Assembly (NCBI RefSeq): GCF_036226745.1
Contig: NZ_CP109013.1
Coordinates: forward strand, 2,542,001-2,606,000
Direction of reading: 5' to 3'
Length of the DNA stretch: 64,000 bases
DNA from: Streptomyces sp. NBC_00683
GTDB lineage: Bacteria; Actinomycetota; Actinomycetes; Streptomycetales; Streptomycetaceae
The position numbers were made by a program, and so were the translations under genes. The stretch's first letter is position 1. Each line of letters starts with the position of its first letter. This document shows, in pieces, positions 16,950 to 25,205 of the stretch. The notes beneath the pieces were generated by a model. The model searched no databases. It saw only the letters and a program-made list of their open reading frames with translations, and was not told the DNA's origin.

Positions 16950-18097
16950 GCCGCGTCCTCCACGCTCTCCACGCCCGCGTCCATGTCCTGTGCGGCGTCC
17001 AGGCCGAAGGTGTGTGCGGGGTTCCAGTGCAGGACGACCTCGGCACCCGGGACGAGGCCCGCGCGGTGGTCGACGTTCTGCTCGTACACGTGCAGTGCCT
17101 TGCCGGCCGGGCTCTCGACGACGTACTGCGTGGAGACGCCGATGAAGCTCGAGTCGGCGATCCGTCCGGTGACCCGGTTGCGGCCGTCGGCTATCGCGTC
17201 CGCCTCGTCGGCGCGCGCGAGGGAGATCTTCTCGGGGCGGATGCCGACGAGCAGCCTGCCGCCGCTCGCCGTGGGCGCGGAACATCGGCCGCCGGGCAGC
17301 CGGAGCTTCCCGCCGCCGGCCGAGACGACGATGTCCGTGCCCGCGGAGACGATCTCGGCCTCGATGAGGTTGGAGGTCCCGAGGAAGTTCGCCACGAAGG
17401 TGGTCTGCGGGTTCTCGTACAGCTCGGCGGGGCTGCCGAGCTGCTCGACCCGGCCGCCGTTCATCACCGCGACGGTGTCGGCCATGGTCATGGCCTCCTC
17501 CTGATCGTGGGTGACATGGATGAACGTGATGCCGACCTCGGTCTGGATCCGCTTGAGTTCGAGCTGCATCTGGCGGCGCAGTTTGAGGTCGAGCGCGCCC
17601 AGGGGCTCGTCGAGCAGCAGCACCTGCGGGTGGTTGATGAGTGCGCGGGCCACGGCGACGCGCTGCTGCTGGCCGCCGGAGAGCTGGTGCGGTTTGCGCC
17701 GGGCGAAGTCTCCGAGCTGGACGAGGTCCAGCATCTCCCCCACCTGCTTCTTCACGGACTTGATGCCGCGGCGGCGCAGGCCGAAGGCGACGTTCTCGGA
17801 GACGTCGAGGTGCGGGAACAGCGCGTAGCTCTGGAAGACGGTGTTGACGGGCCGTTTGTACGGGGGCAGGCCCGTGATGTCCTTGCCGCCGAGCGAGACC
17901 GTGCCGGTGGTGGCTTCCTCCAGGCCCGCGATCATCCGCAGGGTGGTGGTCTTCCCGCATCCCGATGCGCCGAGCAGGGCGAAGAAGGAGCCCTGGGGGA
18001 CGGTCAGATCGAGTGGCTGTACGGCGGTGAAGGAGCCGAATGTCTTGCTGATCCCGGTGAGACGGACGTCGCCGCCCGCTGTCTGCTGCTGTGTCAT
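16946..18097 (-). CDS. potA: Polyamine ABC transporter ATPase PotA
   Basis: A 383-residue ABC ATPase of the MalK/PotA group. It has Walker A (GASGCGKTT, about 43-51), the signature LSGGQQQRVAVARAL, Walker B LLLDEPLGALD, the H-loop VTHDQEEA, and a C-terminal TOBE-type regulatory domain of about 130 residues. It energises PotBC. The ATG at 18097 has only a weak ribosome site, so translation may depend on potD just upstream, 51 bases away. Confidence 0.93.
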   Translation of the reverse strand: MTQQQTAGGDVRLTGISKTFGSFTAVQPLDLTVPQGSFFALLGASGCGKTTTLRMIAGLEEATTGTVSLGGKDITGLPPYKRPVNTVFQSYALFPHLDVSENVAFGLRRRGIKSVKKQVGEMLDLVQLGDFARRKPHQLSGGQQQRVAVARALINHPQVLLLDEPLGALDLKLRRQMQLELKRIQTEVGITFIHVTHDQEEAMTMADTVAVMNGGRVEQLGSPAELYENPQTTFVANFLGTSNLIEAEIVSAGTDIVVSAGGGKLRLPGGRCSAPTASGGRLLVGIRPEKISLARADEADAIADGRNRVTGRIADSSFIGVSTQYVVESPAGKALHVYEQNVDHRAGLVPGAEVVLHWNPAHTFGLDAAQDMDAGVESVEDAA

Positions 18098-18148
18098 GGG
18101 TCGCAGTCCCAGTGGTGTCGAGGGAGGTCGGGAGGGGGAACGGGCCGG

Positions 18149-19399
18149 TCAGGCGCCGATGAGCTTGGCGAACTTCTCCTCGTACGCCGTCTCTTCCTTG
18201 GAGCTGAGCGAACGGAAGGAACGCGACTTCGCGGCCATGTCCTTGTCCGGGAGGATCAGCGTGTTCGAGGCCATCGCCGGGTCGATCTTCGCCAGCTCCG
18301 CGGCGACCCCGTCGACCGGGCAGACGTAGTTGATGTACGCGGCGAGCTGGGCGGCGACCGGGGGCTCGTAGTAGTAGTCGATGAGCTTCTCGGCGTTGGT
18401 CTTGTGCCGGGCCTTGGCCGGGACCAGCAGGTTGTCGCTGGAGGTGATGTATCCGGCGGCAGGTATCGCGAACTTGATGTCGGGGTTGTCGGCCTGCAGC
18501 TGGATGATGTCGCCGGCCCAGGCGACACACGCGGCCAGGTCGCCCTTGCTGAGGTCCGCCGTGTAGTCGTTGCCGGTGAAGCGGCGTATCTGCTTCTTGT
18601 CGACGCCCTTCTGGAGCCTGCCTATCGCGGCGTCGAAGTCGGCGTCGGTGAACGCCCCGGGGTCCTTGCCCATGTCGAGCAGGGTCATGCCGACGGAGTC
18701 GCGCATCTCGGAGAGGAAGGCGACCTTGCCCTTGAGCTTCGGGTCGTCGAGCAGCTGGGTGACGGAGTCGACCTTGCGGCCGCCGGTCGCCTTCACGTTG
18801 TACGCGATGACGGTGGGGATGCCGGTCCAGGGATAGGAGTAGGCGCGTCCCGGGTCCCAGTCGGGGGTGCGGAACTGGGCCGAGAGGTTGGCGAACGCGT
18901 GCGGCAGGTTCGCCGGGTCGAGCTTCTGCGCCCAGCCGAGCCGGATGATGCGGGCGGCCAGCCAGTCGGTGACGACGACGAGGTCGCGCCCGGTGTCCTG
19001 GCCCGCGGCCAGCTGCGGCTTGATCTTCCCGAAGAACTCGACGTTGTCGTTGATGTCCTCGGTGTACTTGACCTTGATCCCGGTGCGCTTCGTGAACGCC
19101 TGCAGCGTCGGGCGGCTCTTCTCGTCCTCGCTGACGTCCATGTACTCGGTCCAGTTGGAGAAGTTGATCTGTTTCTCACCGGCCGAGTGGTCGTCCGAGG
19201 CCGCCGCCGCGTCCCCTTCCCTCTTCGCGGGCGGTATCCCGCACGCGCCGAGCGTTCCTATGCCGCCGAGCGCGAGGGCGCCGGCGCCGGAGGCGCGCAG
19301 CAGTGAACGGCGGGTGAGGGCGCCCCTGCCTGTCGTCAGGCTGCGCCTCATGGCGGCCAACTGGGCCGCGGAGAGGTGCTCGGGCTCGTACTGCTCCAT
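18149..19399 (-). CDS. potD: Polyamine-binding lipoprotein PotD
   Basis: A 416-residue solute-binding protein. A long N-terminus carries a twin-arginine motif (Arg30-Arg31 in LTRRSLLRASG) and a lipobox ending at Cys53 (TLGAC), so it is probably Tat-exported and lipid-anchored. The binding-domain blocks NFSNWTEYMD, FFGKIKPQLAAGQDTGRD and IRRFTGNDY are typical of PotD/PotF. It is the first transporter gene of the operon, 46 bases after the aldehyde dehydrogenase, and feeds PotABC. A closely related second copy is encoded at 29037-30200. Confidence 0.93.
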   Translation of the reverse strand: MEQYEPEHLSAAQLAAMRRSLTTGRGALTRRSLLRASGAGALALGGIGTLGACGIPPAKREGDAAAASDDHSAGEKQINFSNWTEYMDVSEDEKSRPTLQAFTKRTGIKVKYTEDINDNVEFFGKIKPQLAAGQDTGRDLVVVTDWLAARIIRLGWAQKLDPANLPHAFANLSAQFRTPDWDPGRAYSYPWTGIPTVIAYNVKATGGRKVDSVTQLLDDPKLKGKVAFLSEMRDSVGMTLLDMGKDPGAFTDADFDAAIGRLQKGVDKKQIRRFTGNDYTADLSKGDLAACVAWAGDIIQLQADNPDIKFAIPAAGYITSSDNLLVPAKARHKTNAEKLIDYYYEPPVAAQLAAYINYVCPVDGVAAELAKIDPAMASNTLILPDKDMAAKSRSFRSLSSKEETAYEEKFAKLIGA

Positions 19400-19445
19400 A
19401 CGCGTTGCCCTTCCGGGTGGGTGGGCCGCCGGGCGGCGGCCGCTG

Positions 19446-20960
19446 CTATCGGTCCCCGAAGACGGTGCGGTGCCAGTCCTTCCTGGCTACCGCGGAGTTG
19501 TCGTACATGACGTGTTTGACCTGCGTGTACTCATCGAAGGAGTACGACGACATGTCCTTGCCGAAGCCGCTGGCCTTGTAACCGCCGTGCGGCATCTCGC
19601 TGATGATCGGGATGTGGTCGTTGATCCACACGCAGCCCGCCCCGATCTCACGGGTGGCGCGGTTCGCCCGGTACAGGTCGCGGGTCCAGGCGGAGGCGGC
19701 GAGTCCGTACGGGGTGTCGTTGGCGAGGCGGATTCCCTCGTCGTCGGTGTCGAAGGGCAGCACGACCAGGACCGGACCGAAGATCTCCGAGTTCACGATC
19801 TCGCTGTCCTGGGCGGCGTCCTTGATCAGCGTCGGCCGGTAGTAGGCGCCTGCCGCGAGGTCGCCCCCGGGGGCCTCGCCGCCGGTGACGACGGTGGCGT
19901 ACGCCCGGGCGCGCTCCACGAAGGCGGCGACGCGGTCGCGCTGTGCGTGGCTGATCAGCGGGCCCAGGTCGGTCGACGGGTCGAAGGGGTCTCCGAGCCG
20001 GACGCTCTCCATCAGTTCGGCGACTCCGGCCACGAAGGCGTCGTACAGCGGGCGCTGGACGTAGGCACGGGTGGCGGCGGTGCAGTCCTGGCCGGTGTTG
20101 ATGAGGGATCCGGCGACCGCTCCGTTGACCGCGGCGTCGAGGTCGGCGTCGTCGAACACCAGGAACGGCGCCTTGCCGCCGAGCTCCAGGTGGAGGCGCG
20201 TGACGGTGGAGGCGGCGATCTCGGCGACCCGCTTGCCCACGGCCGTGGAGCCGGTGAACGAGGTCATGACGACGTCGGGGTGGCCGACGAGGTGCTCACC
20301 CGCGACCTTTCCGGCGCCGCAGACGATGTTGATCACGCCGTCCGGGATGCCTGCCTCGGTGGCCGCCTGGGCGAACATCAACGAGGTCAGCGGGGTGATC
20401 TCGGCGGGCTTCAGCACGATGGTGTTGCCCGCGGCGACGGCCGGGAGGATCTTCCAGGCCGCCATCTGGAGCGGGTAGTTCCAGGGAGCGATGGAGCCGA
20501 CGACCCCGATCGCCTCGCGGCGTACGTAGGAGGTGTGGTCGCCGCTGTACTCGCCGGCCGACTTCCCTTCGAGGTTGCGGGCGGCGCCGGCGAAGAACGA
20601 GGTGTTGTCGACGGTTCCGGGCACGTCGAACTCGGTGGAGAGCTTGACGGGCTTGCCGCACTGCAGTGACTCGGCGTACGCGAAGTCGGCTGCCTGCGCG
20701 TCGAGTACGGCGGCGAAGCGGTGCAGCAGTCCGGACCGCTCCCCCGGAGTGGCGCCGGACCACGCGGGGAAGGCCTCGCGGGCGGCGGCGACGGCCGCGT
20801 CGACATCGTCCGTACCGGCCAGCTCGTAGCGGTAGACCGTCCTGCCCGTCGCGGGGTCCACCACCTCCTGGTGGTGACCCGATGTGCCGGGCAGCAGTCT
20901 CCCGCCGATGTACTGCGCACCCTCCGCGAACCGGTCCTGCACCTGGAAGCCGTTACCCAT
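19446..20960 (-). CDS. Aminobutyraldehyde-type aldehyde dehydrogenase
   Basis: A 504-residue NAD-dependent aldehyde dehydrogenase with all catalytic residues: Asn161 in IAPWNYPLQ, Glu259 in LELGGKAP and nucleophile Cys293 in NTGQDCTAATR. It resembles gamma-aminobutyraldehyde and betaine aldehyde dehydrogenases. As the first gene of the operon with potDABC and the FAD oxidoreductase, it would oxidise the aldehyde that oxidoreductase makes, leading to GABA. ATG 20960 follows GGAGGAGAG. It is paralogous to the enzyme at 30428-31867. Confidence 0.9.
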   Translation of the reverse strand: MGNGFQVQDRFAEGAQYIGGRLLPGTSGHHQEVVDPATGRTVYRYELAGTDDVDAAVAAAREAFPAWSGATPGERSGLLHRFAAVLDAQAADFAYAESLQCGKPVKLSTEFDVPGTVDNTSFFAGAARNLEGKSAGEYSGDHTSYVRREAIGVVGSIAPWNYPLQMAAWKILPAVAAGNTIVLKPAEITPLTSLMFAQAATEAGIPDGVINIVCGAGKVAGEHLVGHPDVVMTSFTGSTAVGKRVAEIAASTVTRLHLELGGKAPFLVFDDADLDAAVNGAVAGSLINTGQDCTAATRAYVQRPLYDAFVAGVAELMESVRLGDPFDPSTDLGPLISHAQRDRVAAFVERARAYATVVTGGEAPGGDLAAGAYYRPTLIKDAAQDSEIVNSEIFGPVLVVLPFDTDDEGIRLANDTPYGLAASAWTRDLYRANRATREIGAGCVWINDHIPIISEMPHGGYKASGFGKDMSSYSFDEYTQVKHVMYDNSAVARKDWHRTVFGDR

Positions 20961-21055
20961 GACGCTCTCCTCCGCTGTCCCCGTGATCCGGGGGCGGCGT
21001 AGCTTCTTCCCGAATTGAGTGCCGATCCTGACAGAGCAGACCTCGGCCAACAAGG

Positions 21056-21091
21056 GATTCCGTTGTTTCCTTTTGGTTACGCGACGGAATC
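21056..21091. promoter_or_regulatory. Inverted repeat in the polyamine operon / NADAR divergent promoter
   Basis: GATTCCGT (21056-21063) and ACGGAATC (21084-21091) are perfect 8-bp arms with a 20-base spacer. A second dyad, AACAA-N9-TTGTT (21049-21067), overlaps the left arm. Both lie about 90-130 bases upstream of the polyamine operon start, a suitable place for regulator binding. Confidence 0.45.
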
Positions 21092-21164
21092 TGTCGACCA
21101 TGTGTCGTGCGGGTACGGAAATCCCCATACGGACTGTCAGTGGCGGATGCCAGACTCGGCTGCC

Positions 21165-21719
21165 ATGGGACAGGAACACATGGACGACCTCCTGGCGCGC
21201 GCGGCACGCGGGGAGCGCATGAAGTACCTGCCGTTCTGGGGACACCGACCGCGCGCGGACGGCCGTCTCGGCGAGAGCTGCCTCAGCCAGTGGTGGCCGG
21301 CGCCGTTCACGGTGGATTCGGTGACCTACGCCTCGGCGGAGCACTGGATGATGGCCGGCAAGGCACGGCTCTTCGGTGACGCGGAGGCGGAGCGCGAGGC
21401 CGTGGCGGCGAGCAGCCCGGCGGCGGCGAAGAAGGTGGGCCGGCTGGTCCGGGGATTCGACGACGCCGTATGGGTGCGGGAGCGGTTCGCACTGGTGGTG
21501 GCGGGCAGCGTCCACAAGTTCGGCCAGGACCCGGCACTGCGCGCGTTCCTGCTGGGAACCGGGGAGCGCGTGCTGGTCGAGGCGAGCCCGATGGACCGGA
21601 TCTGGGGCATCGGGCTGGCCAAGGACGATGCGCGGACCGCGGACCCGGCTGCGTGGCGGGGGCTGAATCTGCTGGGCTTCGCGCTCATGGAGGCGCGTGC
21701 GCAGCTGCGCACGATATGA
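21165..21719 (+). CDS. NADAR-family protein (YbiA-like)
   Basis: A 184-residue protein of the NADAR/YbiA superfamily. Conserved segments are LPFWGHRP, SCLSQWWPAPFTVDSVTY, AEHWMMAGKARLFGD, and DRIWGIGLAKDD near the end. Known members hydrolyse N-glycosidic bonds of riboflavin precursors or remove ADP-ribose from guanine. The gene is monocistronic and divergent from the polyamine operon. ATG 21165 is chosen. ATG 21180 has AGGA just before it and is equally possible, changing only five residues. Confidence 0.88.
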   Translation: MGQEHMDDLLARAARGERMKYLPFWGHRPRADGRLGESCLSQWWPAPFTVDSVTYASAEHWMMAGKARLFGDAEAEREAVAASSPAAAKKVGRLVRGFDDAVWVRERFALVVAGSVHKFGQDPALRAFLLGTGERVLVEASPMDRIWGIGLAKDDARTADPAAWRGLNLLGFALMEARAQLRTI

Positions 21720-21723
21720 AACA

Positions 21724-21765
21724 GCCCGTGGCGGGGCCGGGGATCTTCCCGGCCCCGCCACGGGC
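21724..21765. terminator. 18-bp bidirectional terminator hairpin
   Basis: Bases 21724-21741 pair perfectly with 21748-21765 around a 6-base loop. The hairpin separates the convergent NADAR and DUF4190 genes and can end both transcripts. Confidence 0.8.
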
Positions 21766-21776
21766 GGTTCCTGCGG

Positions 21777-22460
21777 TCAGCGCGTGGCGCCGACGACCAG
21801 TGAGGTCGCGTACGGGTCGTCGTAGTCGTAGTCGCTGCCGGACTCTTCATTGGCGATGGCCCAGATCAGGAATCCGAGGAACACCGCGCTGATCAGGATG
21901 GAGATCGAGCCCAGGATGATCCCGGCGAGCGCCATGCCCCCGTTGGTCGCCTCGCCCCGCTTGGCGCGGCCCCGGCCGATGATGCCGAAGATCAGCGCGA
22001 GGATCCCGAGGATGATGCCGAGTCCCCACATGCAGAAGCCGACCACCGCGATGATGCCGAGCACCATCGCCGCGATACCGAGCCCGTTCGCGGGTGCCGG
22101 GCCCCAGGCCGGCTGACCGCCGTAGCCGGGGTATCCCGGGTAGCCGCCGTACGGAGCGGCGGGCGCCGCGGGCGCGGCCGGGTAGCCGTACTGTCCCGCG
22201 GGCGGCGGGGTGGGCTGCCCCGGTCCGTTCGGTGCGATCGGCGGCGGCGGTACGTCGGCCGTCGGCGGCCCGAAGCCTCCGCCTGCCCCGGGTATCTGCC
22301 CGCTTCCCGAATCGACGCCCGGCATGGACGTGACGGTCTGCTGGTCGTGCACGCCCGGCGGACGGGCGTCGGCCGCCGGCTTGCTCAGCTCCACCCTGCT
22401 CTCCGGCGGTGCCCACGGATCGCGCGGCCCGCCCCCGGGCTGCTGTGTGTTGTCTGACAT
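21777..22460 (-). CDS. DUF4190-type membrane protein
   Basis: A 227-residue protein. The first ~120 residues are low-complexity, rich in Pro, Gly, Tyr and Ala (for example GGYPGYPGYGGQPAW), and are probably a disordered cytoplasmic tail. Two hydrophobic segments follow (LGIAAMVLGIIAVVGF to LGILALIFGIIG, and MALAGIILGSISILISAVFL), separated by a basic RGRAKRGEATNGG loop, which matches the DUF4190 hairpin. An acidic tail, SGSDYDYDDPY, ends it. ATG 22460 follows GGAGG. Function unknown. Confidence 0.82.
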   Translation of the reverse strand: MSDNTQQPGGGPRDPWAPPESRVELSKPAADARPPGVHDQQTVTSMPGVDSGSGQIPGAGGGFGPPTADVPPPPIAPNGPGQPTPPPAGQYGYPAAPAAPAAPYGGYPGYPGYGGQPAWGPAPANGLGIAAMVLGIIAVVGFCMWGLGIILGILALIFGIIGRGRAKRGEATNGGMALAGIILGSISILISAVFLGFLIWAIANEESGSDYDYDDPYATSLVVGATR

Positions 22461-22578
22461 GGGCCTCCCCCATCGTGGTCCCGCCATGCTACGGCCCGCC
22501 CTACGGCGGCCGGGCCCCGCCTACGATGATCGATGCAGCCGGTGTGCCCGGCCGATATCCGAGATCCGGGAGAATCCG

Positions 22579-23613
22579 ATGAACGATCTGCACCCCTTCA
22601 TCGCGGGGCTGCCCAAGGCCGAGCTCCACGTGCACCACGTCGGTTCCGCCTCGCCCCGCATCGTGGCCGAGCTGGCTGCCCACCACCCCGACTCCAAGGT
22701 CCCCACGGACCCGGAGGCGCTGTCGGACTTCTTCACCTTCACCGACTTCGGCCACTTCATTGACGTCTACCTCTCCGTGGTGGACCTCATCCGTACCCCC
22801 GAGGACGTCAGGCTGCTGACGTTCGAGGTCGCCCGGGACATGGCGCGGCAGAACATCCGGTACGCGGAACTGACCGTCACCCCGTTCAGCTCGACCCGCC
22901 GGGGCATCCCGGAGCAGGGCTTCATGGAGGCGATCGAGGACGCACGGAAGTCCGCCGAGGCAGAGCTCGGGGTCGTCCTTCGCTGGTGCTTCGACATCCC
23001 GGGCGAGGCCGGCCTCGAGGCAGCCGCGGAGACCGCCCGGCTCGCCGTGGACCTGCGGCCCGAGGGGCTCGTCTCCTTCGGTCTCGGCGGGCCCGAGGTC
23101 GGGGTGGACCGCCCTCAGTTCAAGCCCTACTTCGACCGGGCGATCGCCGCGGGTCTGCACTCCGTCCCGCACGCCGGGGAGACCACGGGTCCGCAGACCG
23201 TCTGGGACGCTCTCACCGCACTGCGTGCCGAGCGCATCGGCCACGGCACCAGCTCCGTCCAGGACCCGAAGCTGCTGGAGCACCTCGCCGAGCACCGCAT
23301 CGCTCTGGAGGTCTGCCCGACGTCGAACATCGCGACCCGCGCCGTCGCCGACATCGAACAGCACCCGGTGAAGGAGATGGTCCAGGCGGGCGTCCTCGTC
23401 ACGATCAACAGTGACGACCCGCCGATGTTCGGTACCGACCTCAACAACGAGTACGCGGTGGCGGCACGGCTTCTGGGCCTGGACGAACGCGGTGTGGCCG
23501 ACCTGGCCAAGAACGCGGTGGAGGCCTCGTACCTCGACCCGGCGGGCAAGCGGACACTGGCCGCCGAGATCGACACGTACACGGCGAACTGGCTGGAGGC
23601 GCCCGGCCGGTGA
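22579..23613 (+). CDS. Adenosine-deaminase-family enzyme, probably aminodeoxyfutalosine deaminase
   Basis: A 344-residue amidohydrolase with the metal and catalytic residues of adenosine deaminases: HVHH near residue 17, HAGE, GHGTS and NSDDPPMF. Instead of the usual HLDG it has HHVGSASP after the metal histidines, which changes the substrate pocket. As I recall, the S. avermitilis enzyme of this group (SAV2595) deaminates 6-aminodeoxyfutalosine in the futalosine route to menaquinone, and streptomycetes use that route. That assignment is inference. ATG 22579 follows GGGAGA. The next gene starts 22 bases after its stop. Confidence 0.85.
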   Translation: MNDLHPFIAGLPKAELHVHHVGSASPRIVAELAAHHPDSKVPTDPEALSDFFTFTDFGHFIDVYLSVVDLIRTPEDVRLLTFEVARDMARQNIRYAELTVTPFSSTRRGIPEQGFMEAIEDARKSAEAELGVVLRWCFDIPGEAGLEAAAETARLAVDLRPEGLVSFGLGGPEVGVDRPQFKPYFDRAIAAGLHSVPHAGETTGPQTVWDALTALRAERIGHGTSSVQDPKLLEHLAEHRIALEVCPTSNIATRAVADIEQHPVKEMVQAGVLVTINSDDPPMFGTDLNNEYAVAARLLGLDERGVADLAKNAVEASYLDPAGKRTLAAEIDTYTANWLEAPGR

Positions 23614-23635
23614 CCTCCGCGGTCACAATGGACGC

Positions 23636-24340
23636 ATGGCCACCACCGTCACCGCCGTGGGACATCGCGGCGATCCGTACCGTGCCCGCGAGAACACGCT
23701 CCCGTCGATCCGCTCCGCCCTCGAACGGGGGGCCGACGCGGTGGAGATCGATGTCCGCGTCACCCGTGACGGGGTGCCCGTCCTCCTCCACGACGCCACA
23801 CTGGAGCGCCTGTGGCGTCACGACATCCACCTGGACCGGATCGAACACCGGGAGCTGGTGGAGGTGACCGGCGGCGGGGTCCCCACCCTGCGTGAGGCAC
23901 TGTCCGCCGCCGGGGCCCACCGGGTCATGGTGGACCTGCCCGGTTCCACGGACGCCTCGGTACGGGCAATCGTCGGTGTGGTCCGCGAGTGCGGGGCCGG
24001 CGAGCGCGTGTACTACTGCGCGGGCCCGGCGGCCATGCTGCGGGTACGTGCCGCCGACCCGTCCGCCGAGATCGCGCTGACCTGGACGTCGCTCGCTCCG
24101 CCCCGTCCCGTACTGCTCGACACCGTGAAGCCGCACTGGCTGAACTACCGCTTCGGGCTGCTGAGCGGCGAACTGACGGACCGTATCCACCGCGACGGGC
24201 TGCTGGTCTCCGCCTGGACGGCCGACACCAGGCGCACGATGCGCCGGCTGATCAGGTACGGCGTCGACTCGGTCACCACCAACCGGATCGACGTCCTGCG
24301 CGCACTGGTGGCCAACTCCCGTTCCTCGGAAGCTTCTTGA
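23636..24340 (+). CDS. Glycerophosphodiester phosphodiesterase
   Basis: A 234-residue GDPD-family enzyme. The signature VGHRGDPYRARENTLPSI contains the catalytic His and the ENT segment. GADAVEIDVRVTRDGVPVLLHD supplies the metal-binding Glu and Asp and the second catalytic His. It lacks a signal peptide, so it is probably cytosolic and hydrolyses glycerophosphodiesters from lipid turnover. ATG 23636 is used. It follows the deaminase closely and may be co-transcribed with it. Confidence 0.88.
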   Translation: MATTVTAVGHRGDPYRARENTLPSIRSALERGADAVEIDVRVTRDGVPVLLHDATLERLWRHDIHLDRIEHRELVEVTGGGVPTLREALSAAGAHRVMVDLPGSTDASVRAIVGVVRECGAGERVYYCAGPAAMLRVRAADPSAEIALTWTSLAPPRPVLLDTVKPHWLNYRFGLLSGELTDRIHRDGLLVSAWTADTRRTMRRLIRYGVDSVTTNRIDVLRALVANSRSSEAS

Positions 24341-24404
24341 TCGGTCCGGCATCATGGGTGCCGCGTCATTCGTGATGTCCCCCACCGGCGCCCGAGGAGC
24401 AGAA

Positions 24405-25205
24405 GTGACCGACCCCCGCACGGCATCCGCCCGTGTCCGTTCCGACATCGCCCACAACTCCCGGGTGTGGAACTACTGGCTGGGCGGCCAGGACAACTAC
24501 CCCGTGGACCGTGTGGTCGGCAACAGGGTGACCGCCATGTATCCGAGCATCGGCGAAGTGGCCCGCGCCGACCGCGCGTTCCTCGGCCGGGTGGTCCACC
24601 ATCTGGCCGGGGACGTCGGCATCGGCCAGTTCCTGGACATAGGCACCGGCCTGCCGACGGTGAACAACACCCATGAGGTGGCCCAGCACACGGCGCCCGA
24701 CGCCCGCATCGTCTACGTCGACAACGACCCGACCGTGCTCGTCCACGCACGCTCCCTGCTCACCAGCTCCCCCGAAGGGGCCACCGAGTACCTCGACGCG
24801 GACGCCCGTGACACGGAGCGCATCCTGCGCGCCGCGGAGCGGACCCTGGACCTTCGGCGCCCGGTCGCGGTGATGATGCTCGGCATCCTCAACTTCGTCC
24901 TGGACACGGACGAGGCGCGGTCCGTCGTGACCGGGCTGATGGACGCGCTGCCGTCCGGCAGCCACCTGGTGCTCACCCACCCCACGCTGGAGCTGGGCGG
25001 CGAGGGCAACGAGGCCGCGATGAGTTTCTGGAACAAGAACGCCACCCCGCCGATCACGGCCCGCAGCCGCTTCGAGTTCGCCGCGTTCCTGGACGGCCTG
25101 GACATCCTGGACCCGGGCATCGTGTCGTGCTCCCGCTGGCGCGCCGACGCCCGCACCGGGGGCCCCGAGGTCGCCCAGTTCGGGGCTGTGGGCCGGAAGC
25201 CCTGA
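24405..25205 (+). CDS. S-adenosyl methyltransferase of the DUF574 family
   Basis: A 266-residue protein starting VTDPRTASARVRSDIAHNSR and containing VWNYWLGGQDNYPVDR, the hallmark of the actinobacterial SAM-methyltransferase family PF04672. FLDIGTGLPTVNNTH is the SAM-binding loop and VYVDNDPTVL the second motif. GTG 24405 follows AGGAG at ideal spacing. Its stop codon shares a base with the start of the histidine kinase (TGATG), so the two are coupled. The methyl acceptor is unknown for this whole family. Confidence 0.87.
   Translation: MTDPRTASARVRSDIAHNSRVWNYWLGGQDNYPVDRVVGNRVTAMYPSIGEVARADRAFLGRVVHHLAGDVGIGQFLDIGTGLPTVNNTHEVAQHTAPDARIVYVDNDPTVLVHARSLLTSSPEGATEYLDADARDTERILRAAERTLDLRRPVAVMMLGILNFVLDTDEARSVVTGLMDALPSGSHLVLTHPTLELGGEGNEAAMSFWNKNATPPITARSRFEFAAFLDGLDILDPGIVSCSRWRADARTGGPEVAQFGAVGRKP

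Noticed and set aside
22080..22260. Repetitive stretch resembling a tandem repeat
   Set aside because: It encodes the Pro/Gly/Tyr-rich low-complexity tail of the DUF4190 protein; repetition comes from the protein sequence.
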